Below are positions 1 through 8,172 of a DNA stretch of 50,118 nt, piece after piece (position 1 is the first letter of the stretch; each line of letters opens with the position of its first letter). The position numbers and the translations under genes were made by a program. The DNA is from Alloalcanivorax balearicus MACL04 (GTDB taxonomy: Bacteria; Pseudomonadota; Gammaproteobacteria; Pseudomonadales; Alcanivoracaceae), in contig NZ_ARXS01000033.1 of assembly GCF_025532145.1 (NCBI RefSeq), positions 1 through 50,118 of the forward strand, in the 5' to 3' direction. Below the pieces are notes generated by a model that saw only the letters and a list, made by a program, of their open reading frames with translations, did not search any database and was not told where the DNA came from.

Positions 1-736
1 ACGCATGCACCGATTTTAGGGGATGGTTACACTCGCCGATGGTGGAGCTGGTGTCCAGCACTTTGGCTTGCTGGATGCGGTGCAAGGCGAAGCGGCGCAG
101 GTCCTGGTAGCCGTCCACGTTGGCAATCAGATAAGTGATGCTGTGGCGGTTGACCAGGCCGGCCGGATTGAGGATCAGTTCGTTGACTTTGGACTGGCTG
201 CGACTGTGGTAGGTCACCGTCAGCTGCTTTTGTTCCGCCACGGCGGTGGAGACGCTCTCCCAGACCTGGGGTTGGAGTGTCGCGGGCAGCAAGGCCTTGC
301 CGTTGGGCAGGCTACGCACACGTTTGCTCCATTGCTGCATGGGGTGTTGCTTCAGACCTTCCAGGTAGTGCCGGGCGGTTCGGAATCGGGGTGCCAGGTA
401 ATCAAGCACATTTTGAGGCAATAGCCTGTCCAGATGCTGCTCGACCAGGTAATAGGCGAGAGCGCCCGGTGGACTTTGGGCTAATTCGGGGCGATCAAGA
501 TCCGTATTCTCGGCTTTGAACCAGCGATAAGGGGTTTGCTCGTCGTGGCAGCCTATTGGGAAATACTGAGCGAGTTTCTTGAGATCCCGCTGCACCGAGC
601 GTCCGCTGATCCGGAAGCCCCGTTCCCGCAGTTTTTCTTCCAGAGTGCCGGTGCTGATGCCTACGTCATTGCGAGGAATCAAGGCATAGAGAACCAGCAT
701 TCTAGCTAGGGTGTCTGAGGGTGAAGCCATGTTCAT
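1..736 (-). CDS. WYL-domain transcriptional regulator, 3' end cut by window edge
   Basis: About 245 codons are visible and no stop is reached before the window edge. The start at 736 (MNMASPSD) has an AGGG ribosome site six bases upstream; a second in-frame ATG is at 730. The N-terminal ~75 residues form a winged helix (RISGRSVQRDLKKL is the recognition-helix region). The later part has the WYL-type pattern (LILNPAGLVNRHSITYLIA, then a G-x-R-R-F-A-L-H-R-I stretch). WYL regulators of this layout (DeoR-type winged helix, WYL, WCX) commonly control phage-defence loci and their own promoters; that is family knowledge. Its position near the HEPN-helicase operon suggests it regulates that operon or one off the left edge, which is inference. 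The WCX tail is outside the window. Confidence 0.85.
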   Translation of the reverse strand, partial: MNMASPSDTLARMLVLYALIPRNDVGISTGTLEEKLRERGFRISGRSVQRDLKKLAQYFPIGCHDEQTPYRWFKAENTDLDRPELAQSPPGALAYYLVEQHLDRLLPQNVLDYLAPRFRTARHYLEGLKQHPMQQWSKRVRSLPNGKALLPATLQPQVWESVSTAVAEQKQLTVTYHSRSQSKVNELILNPAGLVNRHSITYLIANVDGYQDLRRFALHRIQQAKVLDTSSTIGECNHPLKSVHA

Positions 737-746
737 GGATATCCCT

Positions 747-778
747 GTTGTTCTTTAACAACGTCCTTTCTGAGACGT
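747..778. promoter_or_regulatory. Inverted repeats upstream of the WYL regulator, candidate operator
   Basis: Two inverted repeats lie just upstream of the WYL regulator start. GTTGTT-ctt(t)-AACAAC (747-762) is a perfect 6-bp palindrome with a 4-base spacer. ACGTC...GACGT (761-778) is a 5-bp palindrome touching it. WYL repressors usually bind palindromes overlapping their own promoter, so this is a plausible autoregulatory site. No clear -35/-10 pair is visible. Confidence 0.35.
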
Positions 779-895
779 GGATCACATTTATACCGGCTTC
801 GATACGAAAAAACCAGCACACAAGAACTGCGCTCTTGCCGTTCCGCCTTGGTCTTGTGGCGGAAGGGATACCGGTAAGGCGATGGTGTCATGGTG

Positions 896-916
896 CCGCG
901 ACAAATCGTGTCGCGG
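896..916. repeat. REP-like palindrome, copy 1
   Basis: CCGCGACA-aatcg-TGTCGCGG is a perfect 8-bp inverted repeat with a 5-base loop, followed by GAGC. It shares its core stem (GCGACA/TGTCGC, 5-base loop) with the palindrome at 1581-1597. The two copies flank the hypothetical gene at 955-1539. There is no T-run, so a terminator is unlikely; it resembles a REP element. Confidence 0.45.
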
Positions 917-954
917 GAGCCGAATATGCGGGGTGCATTCGGGAGAGCGGAAGC

Positions 955-1539
955 TCATCTTTGCTTTACCCCGCCCCTGGAGCCTGACTTCAAAAAGTCG
1001 TCTATCAGACCTCTAATCACGGCATCCGCCTCGTCGTCGTCCGGCAACTGGCCTCCGTTCAAAATCAAGTGGTAACCCAGTAGCTCACCAAACCGCGCCA
1101 CCACTTCCTCTTCGAAAACGCCATCGGTGCCGGGGAGGTGCAATAGGCAGGCGGGAAGGCGGTTCCAAATTCGTGCCAGGTAACCACTGCTATGGGTGAT
1201 CAACGCCATGCGTGTGTCTTTCCAGCGGAGAAGAACATCCCGGGCCCGGTCCGGGTTGCGGCGCGATGTCATCAATCCTTCATAAAGAAACGCACCCCAG
1301 ATAGCGCTTAGAGACGGAGAGAGGGGCGGTCTTTCTTGGCCAGCGTTGGTGTTGGCTCCTGGGCGGTGGAGGCGTTTGGCGCCCATTCTCATTGTCATCC
1401 CGAATGCAATGGCTGGTTCCGTGGTGCTGAAATCCCCGTGGCGAGAGAGAATCCTTCGCATCGAATTGTGGAGCATCGTTCTTATCCATCCCGGTTGTTT
1501 GTCGTCTGCTAATGGCATCGCCGGCCGGTGGCGGAACAT
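955..1539 (-). CDS. Hypothetical protein (194 aa), uncertain gene
   Basis: I do not recognise this protein. The first ~80 residues are rich in Arg, Pro and Met and look like unselected sequence. The C-terminal ~110 residues look more protein-like, with hydrophobic patches (IWGAFLYEGL, VVARFGELLGYHLIL) and an acidic PDDDEADAVIRGLIDDFL tail that should be helical. A shorter start around 1272 (MTSRRNPDR) is possible. It reads toward the WYL regulator on the same strand but is separated from it by about 218 bp and a REP-like palindrome, so co-transcription is not obvious. No ribosome site stands out. It may be a real accessory gene with an over-called start, or not a gene. Confidence 0.35.
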   Translation of the reverse strand: MFRHRPAMPLADDKQPGWIRTMLHNSMRRILSRHGDFSTTEPAIAFGMTMRMGAKRLHRPGANTNAGQERPPLSPSLSAIWGAFLYEGLMTSRRNPDRARDVLLRWKDTRMALITHSSGYLARIWNRLPACLLHLPGTDGVFEEEVVARFGELLGYHLILNGGQLPDDDEADAVIRGLIDDFLKSGSRGGVKQR

Positions 1540-1580
1540 GATTCGGCTCGGATGCGATAATGAGAGTATGAGTGGTGGGG

Positions 1581-1597
1581 GCGACAGTTCCTGTCGC
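1581..1597. repeat. REP-like palindrome, copy 2
   Basis: GCGACA-gttcc-TGTCGC is a perfect inverted repeat with the same stem and loop size as the copy at 896-916. It is followed within 20 bases by GTGGGAGC, close to the GGGAGC after copy 1. It lies in the divergent gap between the hypothetical gene (minus) and the HEPN operon (plus), so a regulatory role is also possible. Confidence 0.4.
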
Positions 1598-1733
1598 GAA
1601 GAAAGTGGGAGCTGCCGGACTAGCTCAAATCAACGTATGTGATAAAGTTCACACTCGTACAACGAAAAGCCCCGCGCCAGACAGGCGCCCCCAGGCCGCG
1701 ATTGGGGACGGCATGGCAAGAAGGGACAGCAAC

Positions 1734-2396
1734 ATGGAAAGCCGACACCACAATCTGAAAACCCGACAACGCCGGGAGCGTCATGGCTACCCGGACAGTC
1801 TTTCCCTGCGTGTCCACCGGGCCCTGAGCTGGCTCGACCGTGCCGAGCAGGAAGCCGACCCGGACAGCCGCTTCATTTTCCTGTGGATTGCTTTCAACGC
1901 CGCCTACGCCACCGGCATCGACGATCGCGTTCATCTCAACGAGCAAGCCACCTTCAACGCCTTCCTAGAAAAGCTCTGCGACTTGGATGGCGAAAAGCGC
2001 CTCGATGAGCTGGTGTGGGAAGCCTACCCGAACGCCATCCGCGTGCTGCTGGACAACCCCTATGTGTTCTCCTGTTTCTGGGACCACCAGAAAGGTGTCC
2101 TGACCGAGGCCCAGTGGAAGCGCAGCTTTGATGGTGCAAAGAAGGCGGCGCACACCGCTCTGGCTCGGCAGAAGACCCCAGCCGTGCTCTCCATCGTCTT
2201 CAGCCGCATCTATACCCTGCGCAATCAGATCATCCACGGTGGCGCCACCTGGAACGGCCGCGTTAACCGCGACCAGATCCGCGACTGCGTGGCGATTCTG
2301 GCGGATCTGGTGCCGGTGGTGATTGGCATCATGATGGATAACCCCCGTACGCTCTGGGGAGCGGCGAGTTATCCGGTGGTTTTACACGAAGGATGA
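1734..2396 (+). CDS. HEPN-domain protein, first gene of putative defence operon
   Basis: 220 residues from the ATG at 1734 (MESRHHN), which has an AAGGGA ribosome site seven bases upstream; an in-frame ATG at 1713 is possible. The C-terminal part carries R163-N164-Q-I-I-H168, the R-N-x3-H signature of HEPN domains, in a helical context with 'RFIFLWIAFNAAYATG' upstream as in Apea-like HEPN proteins. Many HEPN proteins with this motif are metal-independent RNases used as toxins or effectors in immunity (family knowledge); whether this one cuts RNA is inference. It is followed 61 bp later by the TPR protein and then the helicase, all on the plus strand. Its 3' end is duplicated at 6781-7001 inside a broken gene. 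Confidence 0.75.
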   Translation: MESRHHNLKTRQRRERHGYPDSLSLRVHRALSWLDRAEQEADPDSRFIFLWIAFNAAYATGIDDRVHLNEQATFNAFLEKLCDLDGEKRLDELVWEAYPNAIRVLLDNPYVFSCFWDHQKGVLTEAQWKRSFDGAKKAAHTALARQKTPAVLSIVFSRIYTLRNQIIHGGATWNGRVNRDQIRDCVAILADLVPVVIGIMMDNPRTLWGAASYPVVLHEG

Positions 2397-2416
2397 TGGA
2401 CATGGGTTGCCCTAAG
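2196..2416 (+). repeat. 221-bp direct repeat, copy A (HEPN 3' end)
   Basis: This segment covers the last ~65 HEPN codons plus about 20 bp of downstream sequence. It aligns without gaps to 6781-7001; I counted about 24 mismatches by hand. Because the match runs past the stop codons into the flank, it is a DNA-level duplication and not only shared protein ancestry. Confidence 0.85.
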
Positions 2417-2457
2417 TCGGTATGGCGTCAAGCGAAGTACCCAAGGCTGGCTTGATC

Positions 2458-3804
2458 ATGAATACCGCGATTCTTCAACAAGCAGAACAACTGTTCCGGG
2501 CAGGCCGCCGGCAGGCCGCTGTGGACATGCTCGAAGAGCATATGCACTCCTGCCCCGCCGATCGCCAGGCGGCAACTGTGCTGGGTCGCATATACGTGAA
2601 CCTCCGCCAGCCTGAGAGGGCGGCGTACTGGTTGCGACTTTCGCTTCAAATGGACCGCCAGGGTGTGTTGCGCGCACGCGGCTCGGAACAGCCGCTGGAT
2701 GAGCCTCTGGGGGTCGACGAGCTCGACCATATCCATGCCAGCACTGACACCCCTGCCGAATTCGACTTCGCTCACGAGTATGGTTTCGATGCCAACCCGT
2801 CAGATCAGGTTGGTACCCCCACGGAGCCGAGGAGAGAGACAGATCCGGCGCCCAGCGGGCTACCCCTAATTACGGCTGACGATGATGAGGTAGCGTCAGA
2901 AGACGGGGCGGACTTTACAGAGGAAGACCTGGCTTTTTTCGCCGCCTGTGAGGAGAGCCAGAATGGCGATCAGGAGGTGCTACCTAAAGCCACTGCAGAT
3001 CCGCTGGAAGGTGATTACGATTCATACCCCTCGAGCGAAGGCGGCGCGTTGCTCGACGATGAGGACCTGGATGAGCTCCCCCCCGCTCTTGAGGATGCTG
3101 CTCAGGCGGACGAAGACACGGACTGGGTAATACATACCCTCAGTTTCGATCCGCTGGATACCTCTGAAGAGGACACACTCGAAGAGCTTCCGGTGAGTGC
3201 CGCAGTGGTTAGCGACTACCGCAAGGCGCGGCAGGTCGCCGCCGAGCTCGCCACGGAGGCTGGCTGGTCACTCGATGATTTGGCGAAGCTGGTTGAGGTG
3301 CTGCTTCATCATCGCAGCAATGCTAAGACCCGCGCGGCCCTGCGTCAGCTGCTTATAAAAGACGACGTCACCCCGGATGAGCTGACCATAATGCATGACT
3401 TGCGGCTTCAGTGGGGTGGAGGGGGGTACAACCGTTGTTTTCGCAGCGGAAAGGCGGAGGATGGCTGGCCGAACGTCTCCTGGCAGCTCGCTCTGCGTCT
3501 TCTGCGTGAGCTGCAGGCGGACTCTGCCGAGGAAATCCTGCTGTTTGTGGAAGATTGCTTTCAGCAATGGAATGACTCGCCCCGGATGCTGAACGCGTTT
3601 CCTATATTCGCTTATTACCTGAACAATGTTATCGAACACATGCGTCGTGTTGCCGAAAACTGTGGTGAGCGGATGCCGCCCTACGTTGATTTCGACCTGT
3701 TCCCTGACTATGAGGGCGATTACGACAGTTGGCGACTGGGGGGGTCTCGTTTCCCCTTTGGCTATAGCATTGATACGGTCATCCCGGAAAGTGAGTGGTT
3801 GTGA
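2458..3804 (+). CDS. TPR-containing acidic protein of unknown function
   Basis: 448 residues from the ATG at 2458, chosen because AAGG lies upstream and the protein starts directly in a helix; an in-frame ATG at 2422 would add 12 residues. Residues ~1-70 (AEQLFRAGRRQAAVDMLEEH, then VLGRIYVNLRQPERAAYWL) look like two TPR helix pairs. Residues ~75-245 are strongly acidic and probably disordered (runs such as DDDEVASEDGADFTEEDL). The C-terminal ~190 residues are a folded, mostly helical domain with a Trp/Tyr/Phe-rich end that I do not recognise. It ends two bases before the helicase ATG, implying translational coupling and perhaps a partner role. The acidic stretch could be a DNA-mimic or protein-docking segment (inference). 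No enzyme motif seen. Confidence 0.75.
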   Translation: MNTAILQQAEQLFRAGRRQAAVDMLEEHMHSCPADRQAATVLGRIYVNLRQPERAAYWLRLSLQMDRQGVLRARGSEQPLDEPLGVDELDHIHASTDTPAEFDFAHEYGFDANPSDQVGTPTEPRRETDPAPSGLPLITADDDEVASEDGADFTEEDLAFFAACEESQNGDQEVLPKATADPLEGDYDSYPSSEGGALLDDEDLDELPPALEDAAQADEDTDWVIHTLSFDPLDTSEEDTLEELPVSAAVVSDYRKARQVAAELATEAGWSLDDLAKLVEVLLHHRSNAKTRAALRQLLIKDDVTPDELTIMHDLRLQWGGGGYNRCFRSGKAEDGWPNVSWQLALRLLRELQADSAEEILLFVEDCFQQWNDSPRMLNAFPIFAYYLNNVIEHMRRVAENCGERMPPYVDFDLFPDYEGDYDSWRLGGSRFPFGYSIDTVIPESEWL

Positions 3805-3806
3805 TC

Positions 3807-6671
3807 ATGATTACACCAGTTCTCGATGCCTTCGTTCGGCTGGAAACGGATACTGCGGGCCAGTCGCCCGGTTTGGTGCGGTCTGTTGGTGAGCAGGGAA
3901 GTGAAAAGGTCAAGGTATATTGGCCGAGAAAGAAAAACACCAGCTGGCACCGGGCCGACGAATTGACTTCCGGTTTCCTTGCCAAAATGGAAGTGTTGCA
4001 TGAGCCAGTGAGCCGAGCACAGCAGTCGTTGGGCTGGGGCGTCGTGGTGGCCACCCGCGACGTGGCCGGATTCGCTCAGGTCCTCGTTGAGTTTCCGGAC
4101 GCAGGCGAGCGCCGCTGGCTACCCTGGCAGCGCCTGCGCATGGTGCGGGGGATCGCTCACGCTTTCAATACCGTCCGCTTCGAGCAGGGTGATGCCGCTG
4201 AACGCCAGCGGCTACGCCTTCTCGCCTGGGCAACCCGCTTGTGGAATGAAAATACAGGCGCGCTCGCCACCTTCGATATTGACCCTTTGCCGCACCAGAT
4301 ACACCTAGTCCACCACATACTGGCTTCCGGGCAATATAACTGGCTGATCGCGGATGACGTCGGCCTCGGCAAGACCGTTGAAGTCGGTTTGCTTCTGTCG
4401 GCCTTACGACAGCGGGACGAGGCTCGCCGGGTATTGATCATTACCCCGGCCGGTCTAACCCGCCAGTGGCAGGAGGAAATGTCTGGAAAGTTCGGTCTGG
4501 ATGAGTTTCGTATTTACGGCGATGACTTTCTTATCAATGAGCCCCGTCACTGGAAAATGTACGACAACGTGATTGGCTCCATGGACCGCCTGAAGCAGGA
4601 AAAACACCTAGAATCCCTCCTGCAGGCAGAGTCTTGGGATCTGATCATTGTCGATGAAGCCCATCGCCTCTCGCGCCGTCAATATGGTAATCAACTCGAT
4701 GCCAGCCAACGCTATGACATGCTCGAAAAACTGCGTCAACACACTGAATCAGTGCTGCTCCTCTCAGCGACCCCGCACCAGGGTAAGCAGGACAGCTTCG
4801 TCGGGCTGCTGGAGTTGTTGCACCCGGAACGCAAGGAAGAGTTCGATACCCTCTCCCTCAACCCCGAGATAATCGGCGAAATGGTGTTCCGCAACTACAA
4901 AGCGGATGTCACCGATATGGAGGGCAAGTTCATTTTCCATGGCAAAACCGTGAAGCAGATCGAGGTGCCACTCTCCGAGCAGGCGCGGGCCTTTGATGAA
5001 AATCTGCGTGGCTACCTGCGCCGTGGCTATGCGGCAGAAGCAGCAGATGGTCGAACCACCAGCCGCGCTATTGGCTTTGTGATGACCGTATACAGGAAAC
5101 TGGCCGCCTCCAGCGTGGCAGCTATCCATACCGCGCTGCTTCGGCGTCAGGCGCGCTTGCGAGGCGAACTGCTGGAACAACGTTGCCGCGAGGAGGACGA
5201 GCGTTACCAGGGCGAACTGGAGGAGCTGGAAGCCGAACTGACTCAGGCCACCCCCTTCTTCGACGGCGAGGAGGAGCTTTTGCAGGACCTCATCGACGAG
5301 GCCGGGGCCCTGGCCCAGCATGACATCAAGCTTCAGGCCTTTATGGACGGCCTTGTAAGCACTGTCCTGGGCCAGAATTCGTCGGAAAAGATCCTGATCT
5401 TTACCGAGTACCGCAGCACCCAGGCCTGGGTGCAAGACGCACTCAAGCAGCGCTTTGGTGAGCAAGCTAGTGTGCTCATCCACGGCGGCATGGCTATGGA
5501 TGAGCGCCGGGAGGCGATTACCAGTTTTGAGGAAGAAGCAGGCGCTCAGTTCCTGGTTTCCACCGAAGCGGGCGGCGAAGGCATCAACCTCCAAGAGCGC
5601 TGCTATATCATGGTCAACTATGACCTGCCCTGGAATCCGATGCGTCTGGTGCAGCGTATCGGTCGCCTGTACCGCTATGGCCAGAAGAACCGCGTCGTGG
5701 TGTTTAATGTTCACCAGTCTGACAGCGCCGATGAACAGATTCTAGATATCCTCTATAAGCGGCTGGACAGAGTGGCTGAAGACATGGCTACGGTCCAGCG
5801 CCACGAATTCAACGAAGCCATGAAGGAAGACATTCTCGGCGAACTCGCCGATTTGGTGGATATTGAAGAGGTGCTGGCCACCGCCAGTCGCGAGCGTGTA
5901 GAGCGTACCGCCGAGCGTATCGATGAAGCACTGGGTCGTGCCCGCGATGCGGCCGGCAAGCAGCAGGAACTGTTCCAGCATGCCGCGGGCTTCGACCCTG
6001 AGGAAACCCGTGGTGAGCTGGCAATCACCGTTGTTCACCTGCAGGCCTTTGTCGAAGGCATGGCGAACCTGTTGGGCATCGACATCGTCGAGCGCACACA
6101 CAAGAACCTGGTGTGGGACCTGCGCTTGCCCGAGGCACTACGCGAAAGCTTCGGTGTCAGCAAGACCCGCTGGAAAATCACCTTCGACCGCATGTTGGCG
6201 GCGCGCAACCAGGATTGGATGCCGATCAACATGGATAACTGGTTCTTCCGCCGTTTGCTGGACATCGCTGTGCGCTACGACTTTGGCGGCACGGCGGCAC
6301 TTACCGACGGCCTGCAAGGTCAGGCCCTGTTTGCCGGTGTGGCCCGCTGGCAAAATGATCGCGGCCGCCGTGCGCGCCAGGAGCTCGCCCTGATCAGCAT
6401 TGACAGCGAGCGGGCGCATCTCAACCCCGCCTGGGCGAGTGATTGGCTGGTGACAGCCCGCAGCTCGGTAAATGGCCAGATCCCCGACAAACATGAGGCA
6501 ACGGCCGCTTTCGAGCTTGCTGCTGCCCGTCTTGAAAAGATGCTGGCCAACCAGGCCGGCAGGACACTTTTGCCCGACCAGCCTCAGTGGCTGGCTGGCG
6601 GCTGGCAGACAACTGGCCAGCAAAGCCCACAGACAAACGCATCACAGGAACCACCCGATGAGCAATATTGA
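3807..6671 (+). CDS. RapA/SNF2-type DEAH helicase-translocase
   Basis: 954 residues from the ATG at 3807, two bases after the upstream stop; GTG starts at 3795/3801 are alternatives. Superfamily 2 motifs appear in order: GLGKT at residues 186-190 (Walker A), DEAH at 283-286, SAT at 320-322, then IFTEYRST (IV), STEAGGEGINLQ (V) and QRIGRLYRYGQ at 616-626 (VI). A glutamate-rich insertion of ~100 residues separates the two RecA lobes. The order and the RxGRxxRxGQ box fit RapA/SNF2-like double-stranded DNA translocases such as those in DISARM and Zorya; I see no fused nuclease. In a defence setting it would remodel or track along invading DNA (inference). The gene runs into the broken ORF that starts at 6658. 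Confidence 0.9.
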   Translation: MITPVLDAFVRLETDTAGQSPGLVRSVGEQGSEKVKVYWPRKKNTSWHRADELTSGFLAKMEVLHEPVSRAQQSLGWGVVVATRDVAGFAQVLVEFPDAGERRWLPWQRLRMVRGIAHAFNTVRFEQGDAAERQRLRLLAWATRLWNENTGALATFDIDPLPHQIHLVHHILASGQYNWLIADDVGLGKTVEVGLLLSALRQRDEARRVLIITPAGLTRQWQEEMSGKFGLDEFRIYGDDFLINEPRHWKMYDNVIGSMDRLKQEKHLESLLQAESWDLIIVDEAHRLSRRQYGNQLDASQRYDMLEKLRQHTESVLLLSATPHQGKQDSFVGLLELLHPERKEEFDTLSLNPEIIGEMVFRNYKADVTDMEGKFIFHGKTVKQIEVPLSEQARAFDENLRGYLRRGYAAEAADGRTTSRAIGFVMTVYRKLAASSVAAIHTALLRRQARLRGELLEQRCREEDERYQGELEELEAELTQATPFFDGEEELLQDLIDEAGALAQHDIKLQAFMDGLVSTVLGQNSSEKILIFTEYRSTQAWVQDALKQRFGEQASVLIHGGMAMDERREAITSFEEEAGAQFLVSTEAGGEGINLQERCYIMVNYDLPWNPMRLVQRIGRLYRYGQKNRVVVFNVHQSDSADEQILDILYKRLDRVAEDMATVQRHEFNEAMKEDILGELADLVDIEEVLATASRERVERTAERIDEALGRARDAAGKQQELFQHAAGFDPEETRGELAITVVHLQAFVEGMANLLGIDIVERTHKNLVWDLRLPEALRESFGVSKTRWKITFDRMLAARNQDWMPINMDNWFFRRLLDIAVRYDFGGTAALTDGLQGQALFAGVARWQNDRGRRARQELALISIDSERAHLNPAWASDWLVTARSSVNGQIPDKHEATAAFELAAARLEKMLANQAGRTLLPDQPQWLAGGWQTTGQQSPQTNASQEPPDEQY

Positions 6672-6969
6672 GCAGATTAAGGCCGCCATCCTTGCCCAAC
6701 TGCCGGAGGACGGCACTCAGATCGGCAACCGGAAGATGTAGACCCAGCTGGTGATGGTGGATGAGCTGAAGCTCACCATTGTTTTCGGTCGCATCTACAC
6801 CCTGCGCAACCAGATCATTCATGGTGGCGCTACCTGGAACGGCCGCGTTAACCGCGACCAAATCCGCGACTGCGTGGCGATGCTGGCGGATCTGGTACCG
6901 GTGGTGATTGAAATCATGATGGATAACCCCCGTACGCTCTGGGGAGCTGCGAGTTATCCGGTTGTTTGA
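6658..6969 (+). pseudogene. Broken ORF: unknown N-terminus joined to a duplicated HEPN 3' end
   Basis: The ATG at 6658 overlaps the helicase stop and opens a 27-codon frame (MSNIEQIKAAILAQLPEDG...), closed by a TAG at 6739. The same frame then continues without another stop into a HEPN C-terminal fragment (RIYTLRNQIIHGG) and ends at 6969. The two halves are unrelated: the N-terminal piece, with its DGxxIGN pattern, resembles from memory the small winged helix at the start of some Type I-like DNA methyltransferases (weak). The HEPN piece duplicates 2196-2416. The simplest reading is that a gene following the helicase was removed by deletion or recombination, leaving its first codons fused to a HEPN remnant. 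Confidence 0.75.
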
Positions 6970-7001
6970 GGTGAAGGGTGATGGATATGCGTTGGCCTGA
7001 G
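6781..7001 (+). repeat. 221-bp direct repeat, copy B (HEPN remnant)
   Basis: Ungapped match to 2196-2416, including ~20 bp beyond the coding ends. It keeps the R-N-Q-I-I-H motif but lacks the first two-thirds of the HEPN gene. Many of the mismatches within the shared coding part are synonymous, so the copy probably derives from a gene that was functional for some time after it diverged from copy A. Confidence 0.85.
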
Positions 7002-7047
7002 CCTGAGCGGCATCAAGAAAAGGCTCAGGCAGTGGAAGGAGATAGAG

Positions 7048-8172
7048 ATGTCTCGATTTCTTCATACCGCTGACTGGCAGGTGGGCCGTCAGTATTCCAA
7101 TTTCGCACCCGATGACGCGGTAGCGCTGGCCGAGGCCCGTCTCTCCGTCATTGAGCGGATCGCCGATTTAGCCAGTGAAGAAGCTGTGGACGCGGTGCTG
7201 GTCGCGGGCGATGTTTTTGACGCGCAGACGGTTTCAGACAGAACCATCCGGCGCCTGTTCAATGCGATGAGCCCCTACACCGGTCCATGGATTCTGATTC
7301 CGGGTAATCACGACGCGGCTCTGGCGGAAAGTGTTTGGACGCGCGCCCAGCGCCTTGGGGCCGTGCCGGATAACGCCCATCTAGCCCTGAGGCCCAAGGT
7401 ACTGGAGTTCGCCGAGGCAGGTTTCGCCGTCCTGCCGGCACCTCTGACCCAGCGTCACACTCAGACCGACCTGACAGGCTGGTTTGATCAGGCAGAGACC
7501 CCTCTGGGACTGCTGCGAATCGGCCTCGCCCACGGCAGCGTCCAGGGAATACTCGCGGAAGAGGTGGACTCGCCCAACCCGATTGCGGCCAACCGGGCGG
7601 ACACTGCCCGGCTGGATTACCTGGCTCTCGGGGATTGGCACGGCTCCAAGGAGATCAGCCTCCGCGTCTGGTATAGCGGCACTCCGGAACAAGACCGCTT
7701 CAAGGGAAATGACCCGGGCAACGTTTTGTTGGTTGATATTCCAAAGGCAGGCGCGGAGCCCCGTGTGGAAATCCGCCCGACAGGTCAGCACCCCTGGATT
7801 CAGATGACAGAGCGCTTGGCTGTCTCGTCGGATCTGGATCAGCTTATTGCGAAGCTTGAGCAACAGCCGGAGAAGGCGGTAGTGGCCTTACGCCTGGAAG
7901 GCGAAATCACCTTGCTCGGTAAACAGCAACTGGAGGGCTCGCTGTCGGTGGCCGAGGCTCGATTCCGTAGCCTGCGCTACGACCTGTCCGATCTGAGTTT
8001 GCTGGCGACCGACGAGGATATCGCCGCCCTTCATGCCGACGGGTACGTCGGCGAGGTGATCAGTGAGCTGCGTGACGAGCAAAACGGCGATGCCGGTGAG
8101 ATCGCCAGAGAGGCGATGGCGATTCTTGCTTCGATGTTGCTCGAAAAGCAGGCCGTCGGAGGTGACGCATGA
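7048..8172 (+). CDS. SbcD/Mre11-like metallophosphoesterase (DNA nuclease)
   Basis: 374 residues; AAGGAGA precedes the ATG. Calcineurin-like phosphoesterase motifs are present: D9 in HTADWQ, G54-D55-V-F-D58, G86-N87-H88-D89, H162 in GLAHG and G195-D-W-H198. The canonical DxH of motif I reads D-W-Q here and the final GHxH reads GDWH, so metal binding departs from classic SbcD/Mre11; I think this is a subfamily trait, not damage. The C-terminal ~110 residues form the cap/ATPase-binding part. The stop overlaps the next ATG by 4 bp (ATGA), the usual SbcD-SbcC coupling. It likely forms a nuclease-ATPase complex with the next gene that processes DNA ends. YhaO is another relative. Confidence 0.88.
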   Translation: MSRFLHTADWQVGRQYSNFAPDDAVALAEARLSVIERIADLASEEAVDAVLVAGDVFDAQTVSDRTIRRLFNAMSPYTGPWILIPGNHDAALAESVWTRAQRLGAVPDNAHLALRPKVLEFAEAGFAVLPAPLTQRHTQTDLTGWFDQAETPLGLLRIGLAHGSVQGILAEEVDSPNPIAANRADTARLDYLALGDWHGSKEISLRVWYSGTPEQDRFKGNDPGNVLLVDIPKAGAEPRVEIRPTGQHPWIQMTERLAVSSDLDQLIAKLEQQPEKAVVALRLEGEITLLGKQQLEGSLSVAEARFRSLRYDLSDLSLLATDEDIAALHADGYVGEVISELRDEQNGDAGEIAREAMAILASMLLEKQAVGGDA

